Assembly (NCBI GenBank): GCA_947561715.1
Contig: OX387204.1
Span: 6,639,001-6,703,000, forward strand
Length of the DNA stretch: 64,000 bases
Direction: 5' to 3'
Origin: Ascidia mentula
Taxonomy: Eukaryota > Chordata > Ascidiacea > Phlebobranchia > Ascidiidae
Shown here: positions 34,701 to 47,475 of the stretch, one piece after another
How the letters are laid out: each line of letters begins with the position of its first letter
Numbering within the stretch: the first letter of the stretch is position 1
Made by a program: the position numbers and the translations under genes
The notes under the pieces: model-generated
The model's database searches: none
The model's input: the letters and a program-made list of their open reading frames with translations, nothing else
What the model was told of the DNA's origin: nothing

Positions 34701-34980
34701 GGCTACAGCAAGAGAAGATGGCGCCCTCCACTGTTGTGGACCTTTTGTTTTCAGAGAACATTGGCGCCCTCTTCGAAACTCTTGATGAAGTTTTCGACCG
34801 AGTAAGTTTGATTATCTACATGTCGTATGACAAATATGTTATGGAAACGTAAACTAATTACAGAACATGGTCGGGAAATTACGTTTCCATAACATATTTG
34901 TCATACGACATGTAGATAATCAAACTTACTCGGTCGAAAACTTCATCAAGAGTTTCGAAGAGGGCGCCAATGTTCTCTGA
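28727..34980 (+). CDS. Repeat-exon gene A: lipidated N-terminus plus 42 19-residue repeats (3' end lost)
   Basis: Exon 1 28727-28762 codes MGNCFGCRNRAE: Gly2 with Cys4 and Cys7 is a classic context for myristoylation plus palmitoylation. Then 42 exons of 57 nt (first at 28923, last at 34415), each preceded by CAGCAG or TAGCAG and followed by GTATGT, each coding one 19-residue unit (consensus VDDRDTKAIEVDVHSVTDN; variant IKI..TEN). Then 34549-34620 (24 residues, VVDREIKAAGDQTNDELE start) and 34691-34801 (37 residues, ends LFETLDEVFDR). All exons are phase 0 at both ends and none contains a stop. The final exon starts at 34864 (NMVGK) but runs into the palindrome spacer and then antisense sequence, giving about 33 foreign residues and a stop at 34978. 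Family not recognised; membrane-inner-face location is inferred from the N-terminus. Confidence 0.75.
28923..34471 (+). repeat. 134-bp tandem array, 42 repeat exons (gene A)
   Basis: Period 134 bp: 57-bp exon plus 77-bp intron; three units are 133 and one 135. Introns are almost invariant and carry the dyad AAACCAAATGGTTT. Exon variants cluster: DTKAIE..TDN dominates units 1-22, DIKI..TEN units 23-33, mixed after that, which points to local block expansion. Substitutions leave frame and splice sites intact in every unit. Confidence 0.95.
34853..34878. other. Palindrome centre (26-bp spacer)
   Basis: The left arm ends ATGGAAACGTAA and the right arm begins TTACGTTTCCAT. The 26 bp between them belong to gene A: the end of its last intron (ACTAATTACAG) and the first 15 bases of its last exon (NMVGK). 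The same junction in intact copies (54410 and 62118) continues into the real last exon. Confidence 0.95.
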
Positions 34981-37900
34981 AAACAAAAGGTCCACAACAG
35001 TGGAGGGCGCCATCTTCTCTTGCTGTAGCCCAGTGTCAATCTGCAAAAGTAGAATTTTGTGAAAAAGAATGTTTATATCGGAGAGATTTGGTAATGGCTT
35101 TCTATATTACCTTGGTTGTCAAAACCATCTCCAGCTCGTCGTTTGTTTGGTCGCCGGCAGCTTTTATCTCTTGATCAACCATCTGCTAATAAAAACCAAC
35201 ACAAAAGTAAACCATTTGGTTTGTTAAAACCTAGCAGCTTAATGTGAACCACAACATACATTTTCGGTGACACTATGAACGTCCACTTCAAGAATCTTTA
35301 TATCTCGATCATCCACCTGCTGATAAAAACCAATACAAAAGTAAACCATTTGGTTTGTTAAAACCTAGCAGCTTAATGTGAACCACAACATACATTTTCG
35401 GTGACACTATGAAAGTCCACTTCAAGAATCTTTATATCTCGATCATCCACCTGCTGATAAAAACCAATACAAAAGTCAACCATTTGGTTTGTTAAAACCT
35501 AGCAGCTTAATGTGAACCACAACATACATTTTCGGTGACACTATGAAAGTCCACTTCAAGAATCTTTATATCTCGATCATCCACCTGCTGATAAAAACCA
35601 ATACAAAAGTCAACCATTTGGTGTGTTAAAACCTAGCAGCTTAATGTGAACCACAACATACATTTTCGGTGACACTATGAACGTCCACTTCAGCAATCTT
35701 TATATCTCGATCATCCACCTGCTGATAAAAACCAATACAAAAGTAAACCATTTGGTTTGTTAAAACCTAGCAGCTTAATGTGAACCACAACATACATTTT
35801 CGGTGACACTATGAACGTCCACTTCAGCAATCTTTATATCTCGATCATCCACCTGCTAATAAAAACCAACACAAAAGCAAACCATTTGGTTTGTTAAAAC
35901 CTAGCAGCTTAATGTGAACCACAACATACATTTTCGGTGACACTATGAACGTCCACTTCAGCAATCTTTATATCTCGATCATCCACCTGCTGATAAAAAC
36001 CAACACAAAAGTAAACCATTTGGTTTGTTAAAACCTAGCAGCTTAATGTGAACCACAACATACATTTTCGGTGACACTATGAACGTCCACTTCAACAGCC
36101 TTTGTATCTCGATCATCCACCTGCTGATAAAAACCAATACAAAAGTAAACCATTTGGTTTGTTAAAACCTAGCAGCTTAATGTGAACCACAACATACATT
36201 ATCGGTGACACTATGAACGTCCACTTCAACAATCTTTATATCTCGATCATCCACCTGCTGATAAAAACCAATACAAAAGTAAACCATTTGGTTTGTTAAA
36301 ACCTAGCAGCTTAATGTGAACCACAACATACATTATCGGTGACACTATGAACGTCCACTTCAACAATCTTTATATCTCGATCATCCACCTGCTGATAAAA
36401 ACCAACACAAAAGTAAACCATTTGGTTTGTTAAAACCTAGCAGCTTAATGTGAACCACAACATACATTTTCGGTGACACTATGAACGTCCACTTCAGCAA
36501 TCTTTATATCTCGATCATCCACCTGCTGATAAAAACCAACACAAAAGTAAACCATTTGGTTTGTTAAAACCTAGCAGCTTAATGTGAACCACAACATACA
36601 TTTTCGGTGACACTATGAACGTCCACTTCAGCAATCTTTATATCTCGATCATCCACCTGCTGATAAAAACCAATACAAAAGTAAACCATTTGGTTTGTTA
36701 AAACCTAGCAGCTTAATGTGAACCACAACATACATTTTCGGTGACACTATGAACGTCCACTTCAGCAATCTTTATATCTCGATCATCCACCTGCTGATAA
36801 AAACCAACACAAAAGTAAACCATTTGGTTTGTTAAAACCTAGCAGCTTAATGTGAACCACAACATACATTTTCGGTGACACTATGAACGTCCACTTCAAC
36901 AGCCTTTGTATCTCGATCATCCACCTGCTGATAAAAACCAATACAAAAGTAAACCATTTGGTTTGTTAAAACCTAGCAGCTTAATGTGAACCACAACATA
37001 CATTATCGGTGACACTATGAACGTCCACTTCAACAATCTTTATATCTCGATCATCCACCTGCTGATAAAAACCAATACAAAAGTAAACCATTTGGTTTGT
37101 TAAAACCTAGCAGCTTAATGTGAACCACAACATACATTATCGGTGACACTATGAACGTCCACTTCAACAATCTTTATATCTCGATCATCCACCTGCTGAT
37201 AAAAACCAATACAAAAGTAAACCATTTGGTTTGTTAAAACCTAGCAGCTTAATGTGAACCACAACATACATTATCGGTGACACTATGAACGTCCACTTCA
37301 ACAATCTTTATATCTCGATCATCCACCTGCTGATAAAAACCAATACAAAAGTAAACCATTTGGTTTGTTAAAACCTAGCAGCTTAATGTGAACCACAACA
37401 TACATTATCGGTGACACTATGAACGTCCACTTCAGCAATCTTTATATCTCGATCATCCACCTGCTGATAAAAACCAATACAAAAGTAAACCATTTGGTTT
37501 GTTAAAACCTAGCAGCTTAATGTGAACCACAACATACATTATCGGTGACACAATGAACGTCCACTTCAATAGCCTTTGTATCTCGATCAACCATCTGCTA
37601 AAAAAAAACAATACAAAAGTAAACCATTTGGTTTGTTAAAACCTAGCAGCTTAATGTGAACCACAACATACATTTTCGGTGACACTATCAACGTCCACCT
37701 CAACAATCTTTATATCTCGATCAACCATCTGCTAATAAAAACCAATACAAAAGTAAACCATTTGGTTTGTTAAAACCTAGCAGCTTAATGTGAACCACAA
37801 CATACATTTTCGGTGACACTATGAACGTCCACTTCAAGAATCTTTATATCTCGATCATCCACCTGCTGATAAAAACCAATACAAAAGTCAACCATTTGGT

Positions 37901-40738
37901 GTGTTAAAACCTAGCAGCTTAATGTGAACCACAACATACATTTTCGGTGACACTATGAACGTCCACTTCAGCAATCTTTATATCTCGATCATCCACCTGC
38001 TAATAAAAACCAACACAAAAGTAAACCATTTGGTTTGTTAAAACCTAGCAGCTTAATGTGAACCACAACATACATTTTCGGTGACACTATGAACGTCCAC
38101 TTCAGCAATCTTTATATCTCGATCATCCACCTGCTGATAAAAACCAACACAAAAGTAAACCATTTGGTTTGTTAAAACCTAGCAGCTTAATGTGAACCAC
38201 AACATACATTATCGGTGACACTATGAACGTCCACTTCAATAGCCTTTGTATCTCGATCAACCATCTGCTAAAAAAAACCAATACAAAAGTAAACCATTTG
38301 GTTTGTTAAAACCTAGCAGCTTAATGTGAACCACAACATACATTTTCGGTGACACTATCAACGTCCACCTCAACAATCTTTATATCTCGATCAACCATCT
38401 GCTAATAAAAACCAATACAAAAGTAAACCATTTGGTTTGTTAAAACCTAGCAGCTTAATGTGAACCACAACATACATTTTCGGTGACACTATGAACGTCC
38501 ACTTCAACAGCCTTTGTATCTCGATCATCCACCTGCTGATAAAAACCAATACAAAAGTAAACCATTTGGTTTGTTAAAACCTAGCAGCTTAATGTGAACC
38601 ACAACATACATTATCGGTGACACTATGAACGTCCACTTCAACAATCTTTATATCTCGATCATCCACCTGCTGATAAAAACCAATACAAAAGTAAACCATT
38701 TGGTTTGTTAAAACCTAGCAGCTTAATGTGAACCACAACATACATTATCGGTGACACTATGAACGTCCACTTCAACAATCTTTATATCTCGATCATCCAC
38801 CTGTTGATAAAAACCAATACAAAAGTAAACCATTTGGTTTGTTAAAACCTAGCAGCTTAATGTGAACCACAACATACATTATCGGTGACACTATGAACGT
38901 CCACTTCAACAATCTTTATATCTCGATCATCCACCTGTTGATAAAAACCAATACAAAAGTAAACCATTTGGTTTGTTAAAACCTAGCAGCTTAATGTGAA
39001 CCACAACATACATTATCGGTGACACTATCAACGTCCACCTCAACAATCTTTATATCTCGATCAACCATCTGCTAATAAAAACCAATACAAAAGTAAACCA
39101 TTTGGTTTGTTAAAACCTAGCAGCTTAATGTGAACCACAACATACATTATCGGTGACACTATGAACGTCCACTTCAACAATCTTTATATCTCGATCATCC
39201 ACCTGCTGATAAAAACCAATACAAAAGTAAACCATTTGGTTTGTTAAAACCTAGCAGCTTAATGTGAACCACAACATACATTTTCGGTGACACTATCAAC
39301 GTCCACCTCAACAATCTTTATATCTCGATCAACCATCTGCTAATAAAAACCAATACAAAAGTAAACCATTTGGTTTGTTAAAACCTAGCAGCTTAATGTG
39401 AACCACAACATACATTTTCGGTGACACTATGAACGTCCACTTCAACAGCCTTTGTATCTCGATCATCCACCTGCTGATAAAAACCAAAACAAAAGTAAAC
39501 CATTTGGTTTGTTAAAACCTAGCAGCTTAATGTGAACCACAACATACATTATCGGTGACACTATGAACGTCCACTTCAACAATCTTTATATCTCGATCAT
39601 CCACCTGCTGATAAAAACCAATACAAAAGTAAACCATTTGGTTTGTTAAAACCTAGCAGCTTAATGTGAACCACAACATACATTATCGGTGACACTATGA
39701 ACGTCCACTTCAACAATCTTTATATCTCGATCATCCACCTGCTGATAAAAACCAATACAAAAGTAAACCATTTGGTTTGTTAAAACCTAGCAGCTTAATG
39801 TGAACCACAACATACATTATCGGTGACACTATGAACGTCCACTTCAACAATCTTTATATCTCGATCATCCACCTGCTGATAAAAACCAATACAAAAGTAA
39901 ACCATTTGGTTTGTTAAAACCTAGCAGCTTAATGTGAACCACAACATACATTATCGGTGACACTATGAACGTCCACTTCAGCAATCTTTATATCTCGATC
40001 ATCCACCTGCTGATAAAAACCAATACAAAAGTAAACCATTTGGTTTGTTAAAACCTAGCAGCTTAATGTGAACCACAACATACATTATCGGTGACACTAT
40101 GAACGTCCGCTTCAATAGCCTTTGTATCTCGATCAACCATCTGCTAAAAAAAACCAATACAAAAGTAAACCATTTGGTTTGTTAAAACCTAGCAGCTTAA
40201 TGTGAACCACAACATACATTATCGGTGACACTATGGACGTCCACTTCAATAGCCTTTGTATCTCGATCATCCACCTGCTGATGAAAACCAATACAAAAGT
40301 AAACCATTTGGTTTGTTAAAACCTAGCAGCTTAATGTGAACCACAACATACATTATCGGTGACACTATGAACGTCCACTTCAATAGCCTTTGTATCTCGA
40401 TCATCCACCTGCTGATAAAAACCAATACAAAAGTAAACCATTTGGTTTGTTAAAACCTAGCAGCTTAATGTGAACCACAACATACATTATCGGTGACACT
40501 ATGGACGTCCACTTCAATAGCCTTTGTATCTCGATCATCCACCTGCTGATGAAAACCAATACAAAAGTAAACCATTTGGTTTGTTAAAACCTAGCAGCTT
40601 AATGTGAAACCACAACATACATTTTTAAAACAAATTTAAATGTGATAAAATCCGAGGTTAAATAACAGATAAACACTCTCTAGTTACAAGCCAATGTCTT
40701 ACCTCTGCACGGTTTCTGCATCCAAAACAGTTTCCCAT
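34879..40738 (-). CDS. Repeat-exon gene B: 40 repeats, minus strand (last exon absent)
   Basis: Mirror partner of gene A. Exon 1 40738-40703 (MGNCFGCRNRAE), 40 repeat exons between 40542 and 35260, then 35182-35111 (starts MVDQEIKAAGDQTNDELE) and 35040-34930 (same 37 residues). The last intron's acceptor and the final exon are missing because the palindrome turns here. If the last donor were not used, translation would add 16 residues and stop exactly at the arm edge (34881-34879). Genes A and B are convergent and their 3' parts are complementary. Same family and same inferred lipid anchor as A; it cannot make the normal C-terminus. Confidence 0.75.
35260..40542 (-). repeat. 134-bp tandem array, 40 repeat exons (gene B)
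   Basis: Unit boundaries fall at exact 134-bp steps: (40486-35260)/134 = 39 intervals. The order of exon variants differs from gene A (for example a run of IKIVEVDVHSVTDN units near 38590-38990 and 39550-39900), so the two arrays have been reshuffled since the inversion or were not copied whole. Confidence 0.95.
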
Positions 40739-42170
40739 GGTTTTCTGAAAACAATTCTCTCACAACTCTCCGCAATAAATATACGTCCTCTCTGTACAAC
40801 TGACCACACTCTCAAAAATTCCATTTTCAAAACAGCCCAAATTTGCCCTTTGTTTAGCATTAGTTACAAGGAAACGATTGTGACGCTTATATTGTTACGT
40901 CTGCCAAGCTGAGATCAAGGGAATCGTCATAAAGCATTCATTATTGCGTATGAAAGCAATGCAAATTCTGCCTTCATTTTGACTTGTCTGCTTTTGTCTA
41001 AGTAAGTAAGTTTAATTTGCATTCAAAGATTTGTGAATAAAAGGTGTGTTGTATAAACCGGCGATTACATTTTGTTGATTTTCTTACAATTTCTCTTTTG
41101 CAAGACTTAGTTCAGACAACCGGTATTAAGTAAGGTAACACTTGGAATTCATTGCATAGCATTACTATGTAAATTAAAACATATCGTACCGGAATATGTG
41201 CAAAAACTACATTGCAAAACTTTAAGCAGATACAGCCTACATGTTACCGGGCCACAATTAACAAATCATTTGAAACAAGTGAGGAACTGGTAGGCTATAC
41301 TATAGTTGCTGTGGATTGTCACTTTTTTTGTAAACCACTGAAAAAGAGTAAGGTCTGAAATGATGCTACATCCACCTTATCTTGTTTTAGATTTAGCCTA
41401 TCTTATCTGATGAGGCACAATTCTTGGAGATTTACTTCAATCTTCGATGGAGATTTACTTCAACTAGCAATGAAAAACATAACCATGCGGTCTGCACGCG
41501 CACGTCTACTGCGCAGCCTTTGTCACATAATAACGAGAGTTGTGCCAAACATAGAAAACATAACGTGAAAGAATTAACGAAATTGGGTTTGGGAATCTAC
41601 ACCGCAAAACCTAAAACTAACCACACCGGTGGTTGTCACGCCCAAGCAATACAATGCAAATCTTTACTGACATAATATAATTTCTTAGCAATAACTTTGA
41701 GTGGGAATATATGTTTGGTTGATTTTTGTGGTTTGAATAAAGATATCATCGCTACCAAAGCTAGTGTTAACTAGGATTAATAGTTGACCAGAAGTAATTG
41801 TAGTGTGCAACAATTTAGCAGTAAACAGCAAAGTATTTTCACTACAGCAGTAACCTTTTATTAAACAACACACAAGTACAAGTGCTTTTTATGTTGTGTG
41901 CGAGGTCACAACTTCCCATTATGGCAATAATTGTTTTTGTTTTGTGACTTCTCATACAATGTCAAGGCACATGCCTAAACTTGAAAATTAGCAGGTCACT
42001 TTCTGAAAAATGCTGTTGACCAAGCTTTTGTTGGATTACGAAATCCTAAAAAAGTTCATGCTTAAGGAGACGTGTGCATGGCAATTGGTAGAAAAAAAAT
42101 TGAATCAAAAAGCACAAAAAAAGTCTGCAGAGCAGAGTAACACAATACGTCGGCACGTGCATATTTCGAA
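40739..42170. other. 5' flank of gene B (right arm)
   Basis: Inverted copy of 27290-28726. Noncoding; same missing block as the left arm. Confidence 0.55.
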
Positions 42171-42768
42171 TCAGCTTTCAATAACCTCCTCATATGAAGG
42201 TGGATGTGACTCGTAGCTTGAAGGAGACTGATAGATAGGATTGATGGGAGGTTGCCTTTCAATGTCTGTATGTACAGCGTCAATTGGTGCGCTCGGTGGC
42301 GCACAATCGTCATCCATATTGAACGACTGCATTTCTTGGCCTTCGTAACTTATAGTAGTTGCTGGGTGGACATGAGTAGGCAGAGTAATAACGTTGCCTC
42401 GCTGGACGACGAAAGGTTGTTGTTGAGATACAGGGTTTGCTGCTGATTGAGTATCTGGCGATCGAGTACGTGGTTTTCGCGGCTGACTGCGTAGAAACGC
42501 GAAGAAACCTCCACAAACCATGAGGAATCCCCCAGAACCGAGAGCAATTCCCATGACAAAAGATTCTCCGCTGGCAATGGGATACACTGCTCCAAAAATG
42601 CACAGAAAGCCCAGTATCATAAGCGAGATCCCGCTGTAGAATGCACAGTTGTCCCCTAAAAAAATAATGAAATGCGTTTAAAACGGTCAAAAAGTTAGAA
42701 ACTATCGACTTACTTTTCTTTTGTGTTGTGTTATTGTAACCCGCGCTTTGACCATAGGCGGGTGACAT
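42171..42768 (-). CDS. Family member 11, inverted copy
   Basis: Exon 1 42768-42714 and exon 2 42655-42171, the same lengths as the left copy (55 and 485 nt), phase 1; 179 residues. The predicted protein differs from the left copy at a single residue that I see (PPSYEEVIES instead of PPSYKEVIES). Splice sites, both hydrophobic stretches and PPSY are intact, so this is a second probably working copy unless the palindrome is an assembly product. Confidence 0.8.
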
Positions 42769-45321
42769 AGTTTGCTAAACCTTTTGTATTTTAATTAAAG
42801 GTTACTTAGAAAAAATAATGTCTGAATAAAGTGAAGTACAAGAAGAGTCAATGCTAGTAACTTGATTGAAGCCATGTGAATTGTTTGTTAATTCCGTTGT
42901 TACAAAAAACGTAGGCCTACGCTTTTCCTTCGAATTTAGTAATGTTAATGCTTGCGGTACAATGCTTTGTATGTTTTCTAGATAATTGCATCATTTCAGA
43001 CCTATCGTAATTTAATTGAAACCAAACACACGGCAATATGCATTATCTTATGTAGTTTAACTTACGCATACAATTGTAAAACATTATTTTAAACAGGTTG
43101 CCAATGTAACACAATGTGATATCCAAAATCATGTGAAGGAGATTAAACAGGAATTTACTACGTAAACAAACAGGCCAACAGAGACGATTTTTTTTTCAAA
43201 ACCACCCCAGGTTTTAACGACGTTTACGCCTCACGAAACCTCGCGTACCGACCAGACCTCGTGTGATTCACGCCACTGTTTGTTCGTTGCGTCATAGATT
43301 CAAAACAACACTTGCGCGTCACGTTTGTTAGAATGTAATTTTTCGTAACTTTCTCCTAACGCACTCGGAATCTACGACTTGTTACGGTTTTTTTGGAAAA
43401 AAATTCCTCAATGTAAGCCGTTGCCCGTGACATACGTGACACCAAATTCAAAATATATAAAAGCCCTAAGTTCCTGGAAATTTAGGACACTAAAACATTC
43501 ACAATACAAAATGCAACTATGAAATTAAAGTATAACCCATACGCTCACTTGGTAAGTTTTGCATAAACCAGTATTGTAACAGGCTGTGTAGTTACTGCGA
43601 AACCATTTGGTTTCCAGGGCGGAAATATGCTGCTACCCGTCATGGGTTCAATTTACATTCTACAGCAATTAAAACCAACTCTCAACCTGTCATGCTGCTA
43701 ATATATATTTACCGCAATTCTGAGAACTGCCTACATATGGCCACTATTCGACCTATATGAGGTCTCATCACTGTATAGCTTGGTGCGACTATATGCTAAA
43801 AAGTTTGCTAGTCCACTATAAATTAAATACAATCCCCCCGCACCTAAAGCGTCTCTTGTAGCTAGGTTTTCTGAGTCTTACCTGGAAGAAAGTCTGATAC
43901 AAATGGATGTTTGGCGAACGTGCGGAAATATTTGTCTAGTGAAGAAGGTATGCGACGAAGTGACGTAAGAGCGAAATGTTGTTCGGCCAGGTCACGTCAC
44001 TCGTCTGTTTACAGGGGTTTTCGTGATTTGCTTTCTCTTGGACATTCATGTCTCGTTTATTTTAAGAAATTTCAGGTTTACTGGTGTTTATTCTCGTAAC
44101 CAGTTCATACAAAATTAGACAAGGTCATTCAATAAATTGTGATATTTACCACAACAAATATCTTGACGTGGTTCACATGTTAAAAAACTTTGGATATTTC
44201 TTAGCAATTCACCAGTAAGTGATACTACAAATCGGGAGCGGATCCAAAAGCGAGCGATTGAGGATAAGTTTTGGTGGACTTCACCCTTTCTCATGTTGAA
44301 GAAAATCAGTGAGGCATGACCGTCAATTTTGCCACAGATGCGTCGGCAATTGCTGATAAAAGTTTAGGTGCTGAGTAGTTATGAAAACTTAGTTAAAAAC
44401 ATTACCAATATTCAGGTGCATTTTGCAGAAAAACTGGTCTCGCGCCTTAAGAAGTACGTTAATGTAAAATTGCTTTGACTAACCACTACGGCTGTTTTAA
44501 AGCGCATGTCGCTGTGGTTGTAGGATAACATCATTTGAACGCCCATTCTCAGCATTTAATGACCTCGGCACGTTATTTTTTTAGTTGGTGCCCGTTTGTG
44601 TTACGAATGGAAAGTATTGGAGTTGGCCAGCCGAAGTTGTCATTGCTGTTGAATTCTTAAAACTATGAACTCATTTTGCTTCGCGCAACAAATTATATAG
44701 TTGTTGTCTAACAGTTTGCCTTTTGGCTGTTGTGTATTCCTAACTCTTTTGAACATTTAACTGCAGTAAAGGGGGCGCTGTGTGTTGGAGTTCACAAGCT
44801 TTGCGCAAGTCACGCTCAGTCACAGTACATGCAGAGCAAGAAGTTGAGCTTGGCGTGCATTTCACCGTTAAACTGATAGAAACCGCGTTACCCTTTTTTC
44901 CTCAGATGTACGTATTGATGTAAGACCAAACTTAAACGGATCCGTTACTTTTTTTAACCACGCCGAGATTTGAACCAAGTATATCCTGGGCACGAATACC
45001 GATCAGATTTTTTTCTTGGTATATGGGTCGGGCGTTTTACCGATAAAAACAATTACATCATGGCCACCAAGCGGACACAAAAACAAACAAACAAACAGTT
45101 TTTGTTTTTATTAAACCAACTAAAGGGAATTGATCGACTTAGTACATGGCTTCGGCAGAAAAAAAAGGCGCAATGTGTTGAACTTTTGTGTTAGTTCAGA
45201 AACTAACAAAGCACCAGATAGATAAAAATAGGAACTTAACAATTTCGAAGTACAAGCAGAAAAGTAGTATAGTTATGGACAAATCCATTACCATGGTCGT
45301 CGCACCACAGAAAGTAGCAAC
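42769..45321. other. Spacer, right arm, with degenerate hammerhead-type repeat
   Basis: Inverted copy of 24106-26691 with more differences than nearer the centre. The hammerhead-like stretch is at about 43728-43775 (minus strand: GTGATGA, GACCTCATATAGGTC, GAA); the first core base is G rather than C. No gene seen. Confidence 0.5.
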
Positions 45322-45979
45322 TCAACTTGCCATCACTTCATTATATGATGGTGGCGCTTCTTCTTGGTTTGTTTGGAAAACAGTCTCATAGTTGGGATTG
45401 TTAAGTGGGAGACACTCTGCGCTTTGAAACCACCTCGCTTCTGTCAATGGTGGCGCTATGGCCCCTTGAACGTAGATAGTAGGATGCATTGCCTGACCAT
45501 GTGGTGTGTAACATATAGTTGTTGTCGGGTGTACATTTGTTGGGAGTTGTGCGACGTTGTCGTGTTGTTGCTGAAGTTGGGCAACCGCAGGTGAGCGTAA
45601 AGTACAGACGCCTGAGATGATGGAAATTGTTCCTCCCAAGACCATCCAGACAGCAAGAATGTATGAAAAGCCTATGGCTATGAATACTACAGCGCCCATA
45701 ACGACAACGATACCATATATCAATAAACTGGCTCCGCTGCAACGTTTACAAGTTTCTTCTGAAAAAAAAAGCAACGACAAGTTATTGTGCCATGAGATAT
45801 TCGAAAATCCTCGTTCGATACAGTGGACTTATAAACGTGACGTTTATGCATTTCGTTCAATTTGGCCAAAAGCAGAAAAAGGTCTGTGATTGACAGTTTC
45901 AATATAAAAGGGTCAAATTACATAACATTAAAATAGTACTTTCAAAAAGTACTACAAATTTACCGTTTTTGAGACTCAT
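45322..45979 (-). CDS. Family member 10, inverted copy
   Basis: Exon 1 45979-45964 (MSLKN plus one base), exon 2 45758-45322 (437 nt, same as left); phase 1; 150 residues. About five differences from the left copy, all in or near the membrane hairpin (CKRCSGASLLIYG here, CKRCCGAGLLIYG left; AVWMVLGG here, AFCMILGG left); the cytosolic tail and PPSYNEVMAS are identical. That contrast (variable hairpin, fixed tail) repeats between members 2 and 3. Confidence 0.75.
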
Positions 45980-46960
45980 TTTCTTGCAATTCTTGTTGCT
46001 GACGCAGTGGTATTTGTTATTGCAAACAACAGAAAGTTTTCTTACATCTAACAACTAAACTGGAATCTTGGAAGCATTGAAAGATTATTGTAATCGACAG
46101 ATGTGCGAGTGGACTATATGACCAGGCGGCATGCAGGAGGGGTTTAAGAGACCCTATTTCGAAAGGCTAACGAAAGTTCATCCAAATCTGTGACTGCGTT
46201 TGCAATAGCTTGAACAGAAAAAACATGTTTTTAGGACAGTGCAGTATTTTCCATGCAAATTTCTACCATCAGCTGGGATGTTCCCAAATACTTTGTGTCT
46301 TATCCATCTTAATCCTGCACTCCATGCACATCGTATCGTTTTTTACCTACTACACTATCATTTTTGTATGGCGAGATATTGATTTAGCGGCACAACCAAA
46401 AGGCTTCAAAATGACCTGAGCACCATATTCCAAACAAAGTTGCGATATTCCATTGTCTGCGCACTGAAAACATTGCAAACAATGGGTTGTATCTTGTTAC
46501 GCTACAAAGTATCAGCCATACCTCTCTCGCCAACTAGTGCACATTTTAACTGAACCGAAGCCAAATAAACTGTTCTTGGCTGCGAGGCACAAATAGGATT
46601 CTCCGACTAAAAACCTATGGCGGAACTTGTTGCTCGGTTGTCAACAGTATTAGATAAGATTCAAGGCATTACTCGATCTTTAGTACGTCTGTCAAGCAGC
46701 ATGCATTTTTTCAATTGGCAATATTCATTCTGCTACCAGATAATACTAACAAAAGCAAATTGTATTTAAGATTTTTTTATTGATATGTGAGTGGCACCAT
46801 TAAACGCAGCGGTGAGGCAAAAATGTTAAAATGAAAGATTTAGTACCAAAAATAAAAAAAAAAATTTCACCACGAAAAGGTTAAAAAAAGCAAACAAGAT
46901 ATGCTGTGTGTGACATTTTGGCTACACCTTTTTCGCTACAGCAGCGCAATACGTCAAGCC
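45980..46960. other. Spacer between members 10 and 9, right arm
   Basis: Inverted copy of 22403-23443, noticeably more diverged. No gene seen. Confidence 0.5.
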
Positions 46961-47475
46961 TTAACTAGCAATTGCTTCGTTATATGAAGGTGGAGCTTCT
47001 TCGAGATTTTTTTGCAAAACAGGCTTATAGTTGGGATTGATCGGTGGGTGACTCTGCGCTCCTTGAAACCTCTGCGCCTGTGTCGATGGTGGCGCTGTAG
47101 GGCACACGACTGCTTGAAGGTAGATATTGTGTTGCATTAGCTGACCCTGTGGAGTGTAACTTGTGCTTGAGGACGGAAGTAGATTTGCTGGGATGGTGAC
47201 GACGGTGCCTTGTTGAATCACAAAAGGCTGTTGCTGCTCAACCATAAAATCTTCATCCACATGCTGACGCTGTTCATTCAGTGGTGTGTGTTTTCGCTTT
47301 GGATCGCTACGGAATAACGTACAACAGCCTATGATGATGGCAATTAATCCTCCCAAGCCCATAGCGACACCGGCAATGTAAGAATCGCCCGTGGCTATGG
47401 GAATTATGGCGCCCATAATGGCAACAATGCCAAATACCAAAAATCCGGCTCCGCAACACAGTTTACAGGTTTCGT
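46961..47475 (-). pseudogene. Family member 9, inverted copy lacking its start exon
   Basis: Exon 2 (47475-46961, 515 nt) is open and ends EEAPPSYNEAIAS, but the palindrome boundary at 47623 cuts exon 1. The 3' part of exon 1 (down to the donor near 47593) is still present without the ATG. The only nearby ATG meets the intron in the wrong phase. About 19 of 159 aligned residues differ from the left copy, more than for the other two pairs. Unless a new first exon is used, this is a gene fragment. Confidence 0.65.

Larger units (their letters stand above)
21738..34852. repeat. Left arm of giant inverted repeat (about 13.1 kb)
   Basis: Everything from inside exon 1 of member 9 to the last intron of the repeat-exon gene recurs in reverse complement at 34879-47623. 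Contents: members 9, 10 and 11, spacers, and the 42-unit repeat-exon gene. Arm similarity falls with distance from the centre: member 11 differs from its partner by one residue, member 10 by about five, member 9 by about nineteen. Confidence 0.95.

Noticed and set aside
41400-41430. CTGATGAG near 41407 (and complements at 28047, 52562, 60000) as further hammerhead cores
   Set aside because: No GAA after a stem II and no cleavage triplet with pairing partner; only the heptamer matches.
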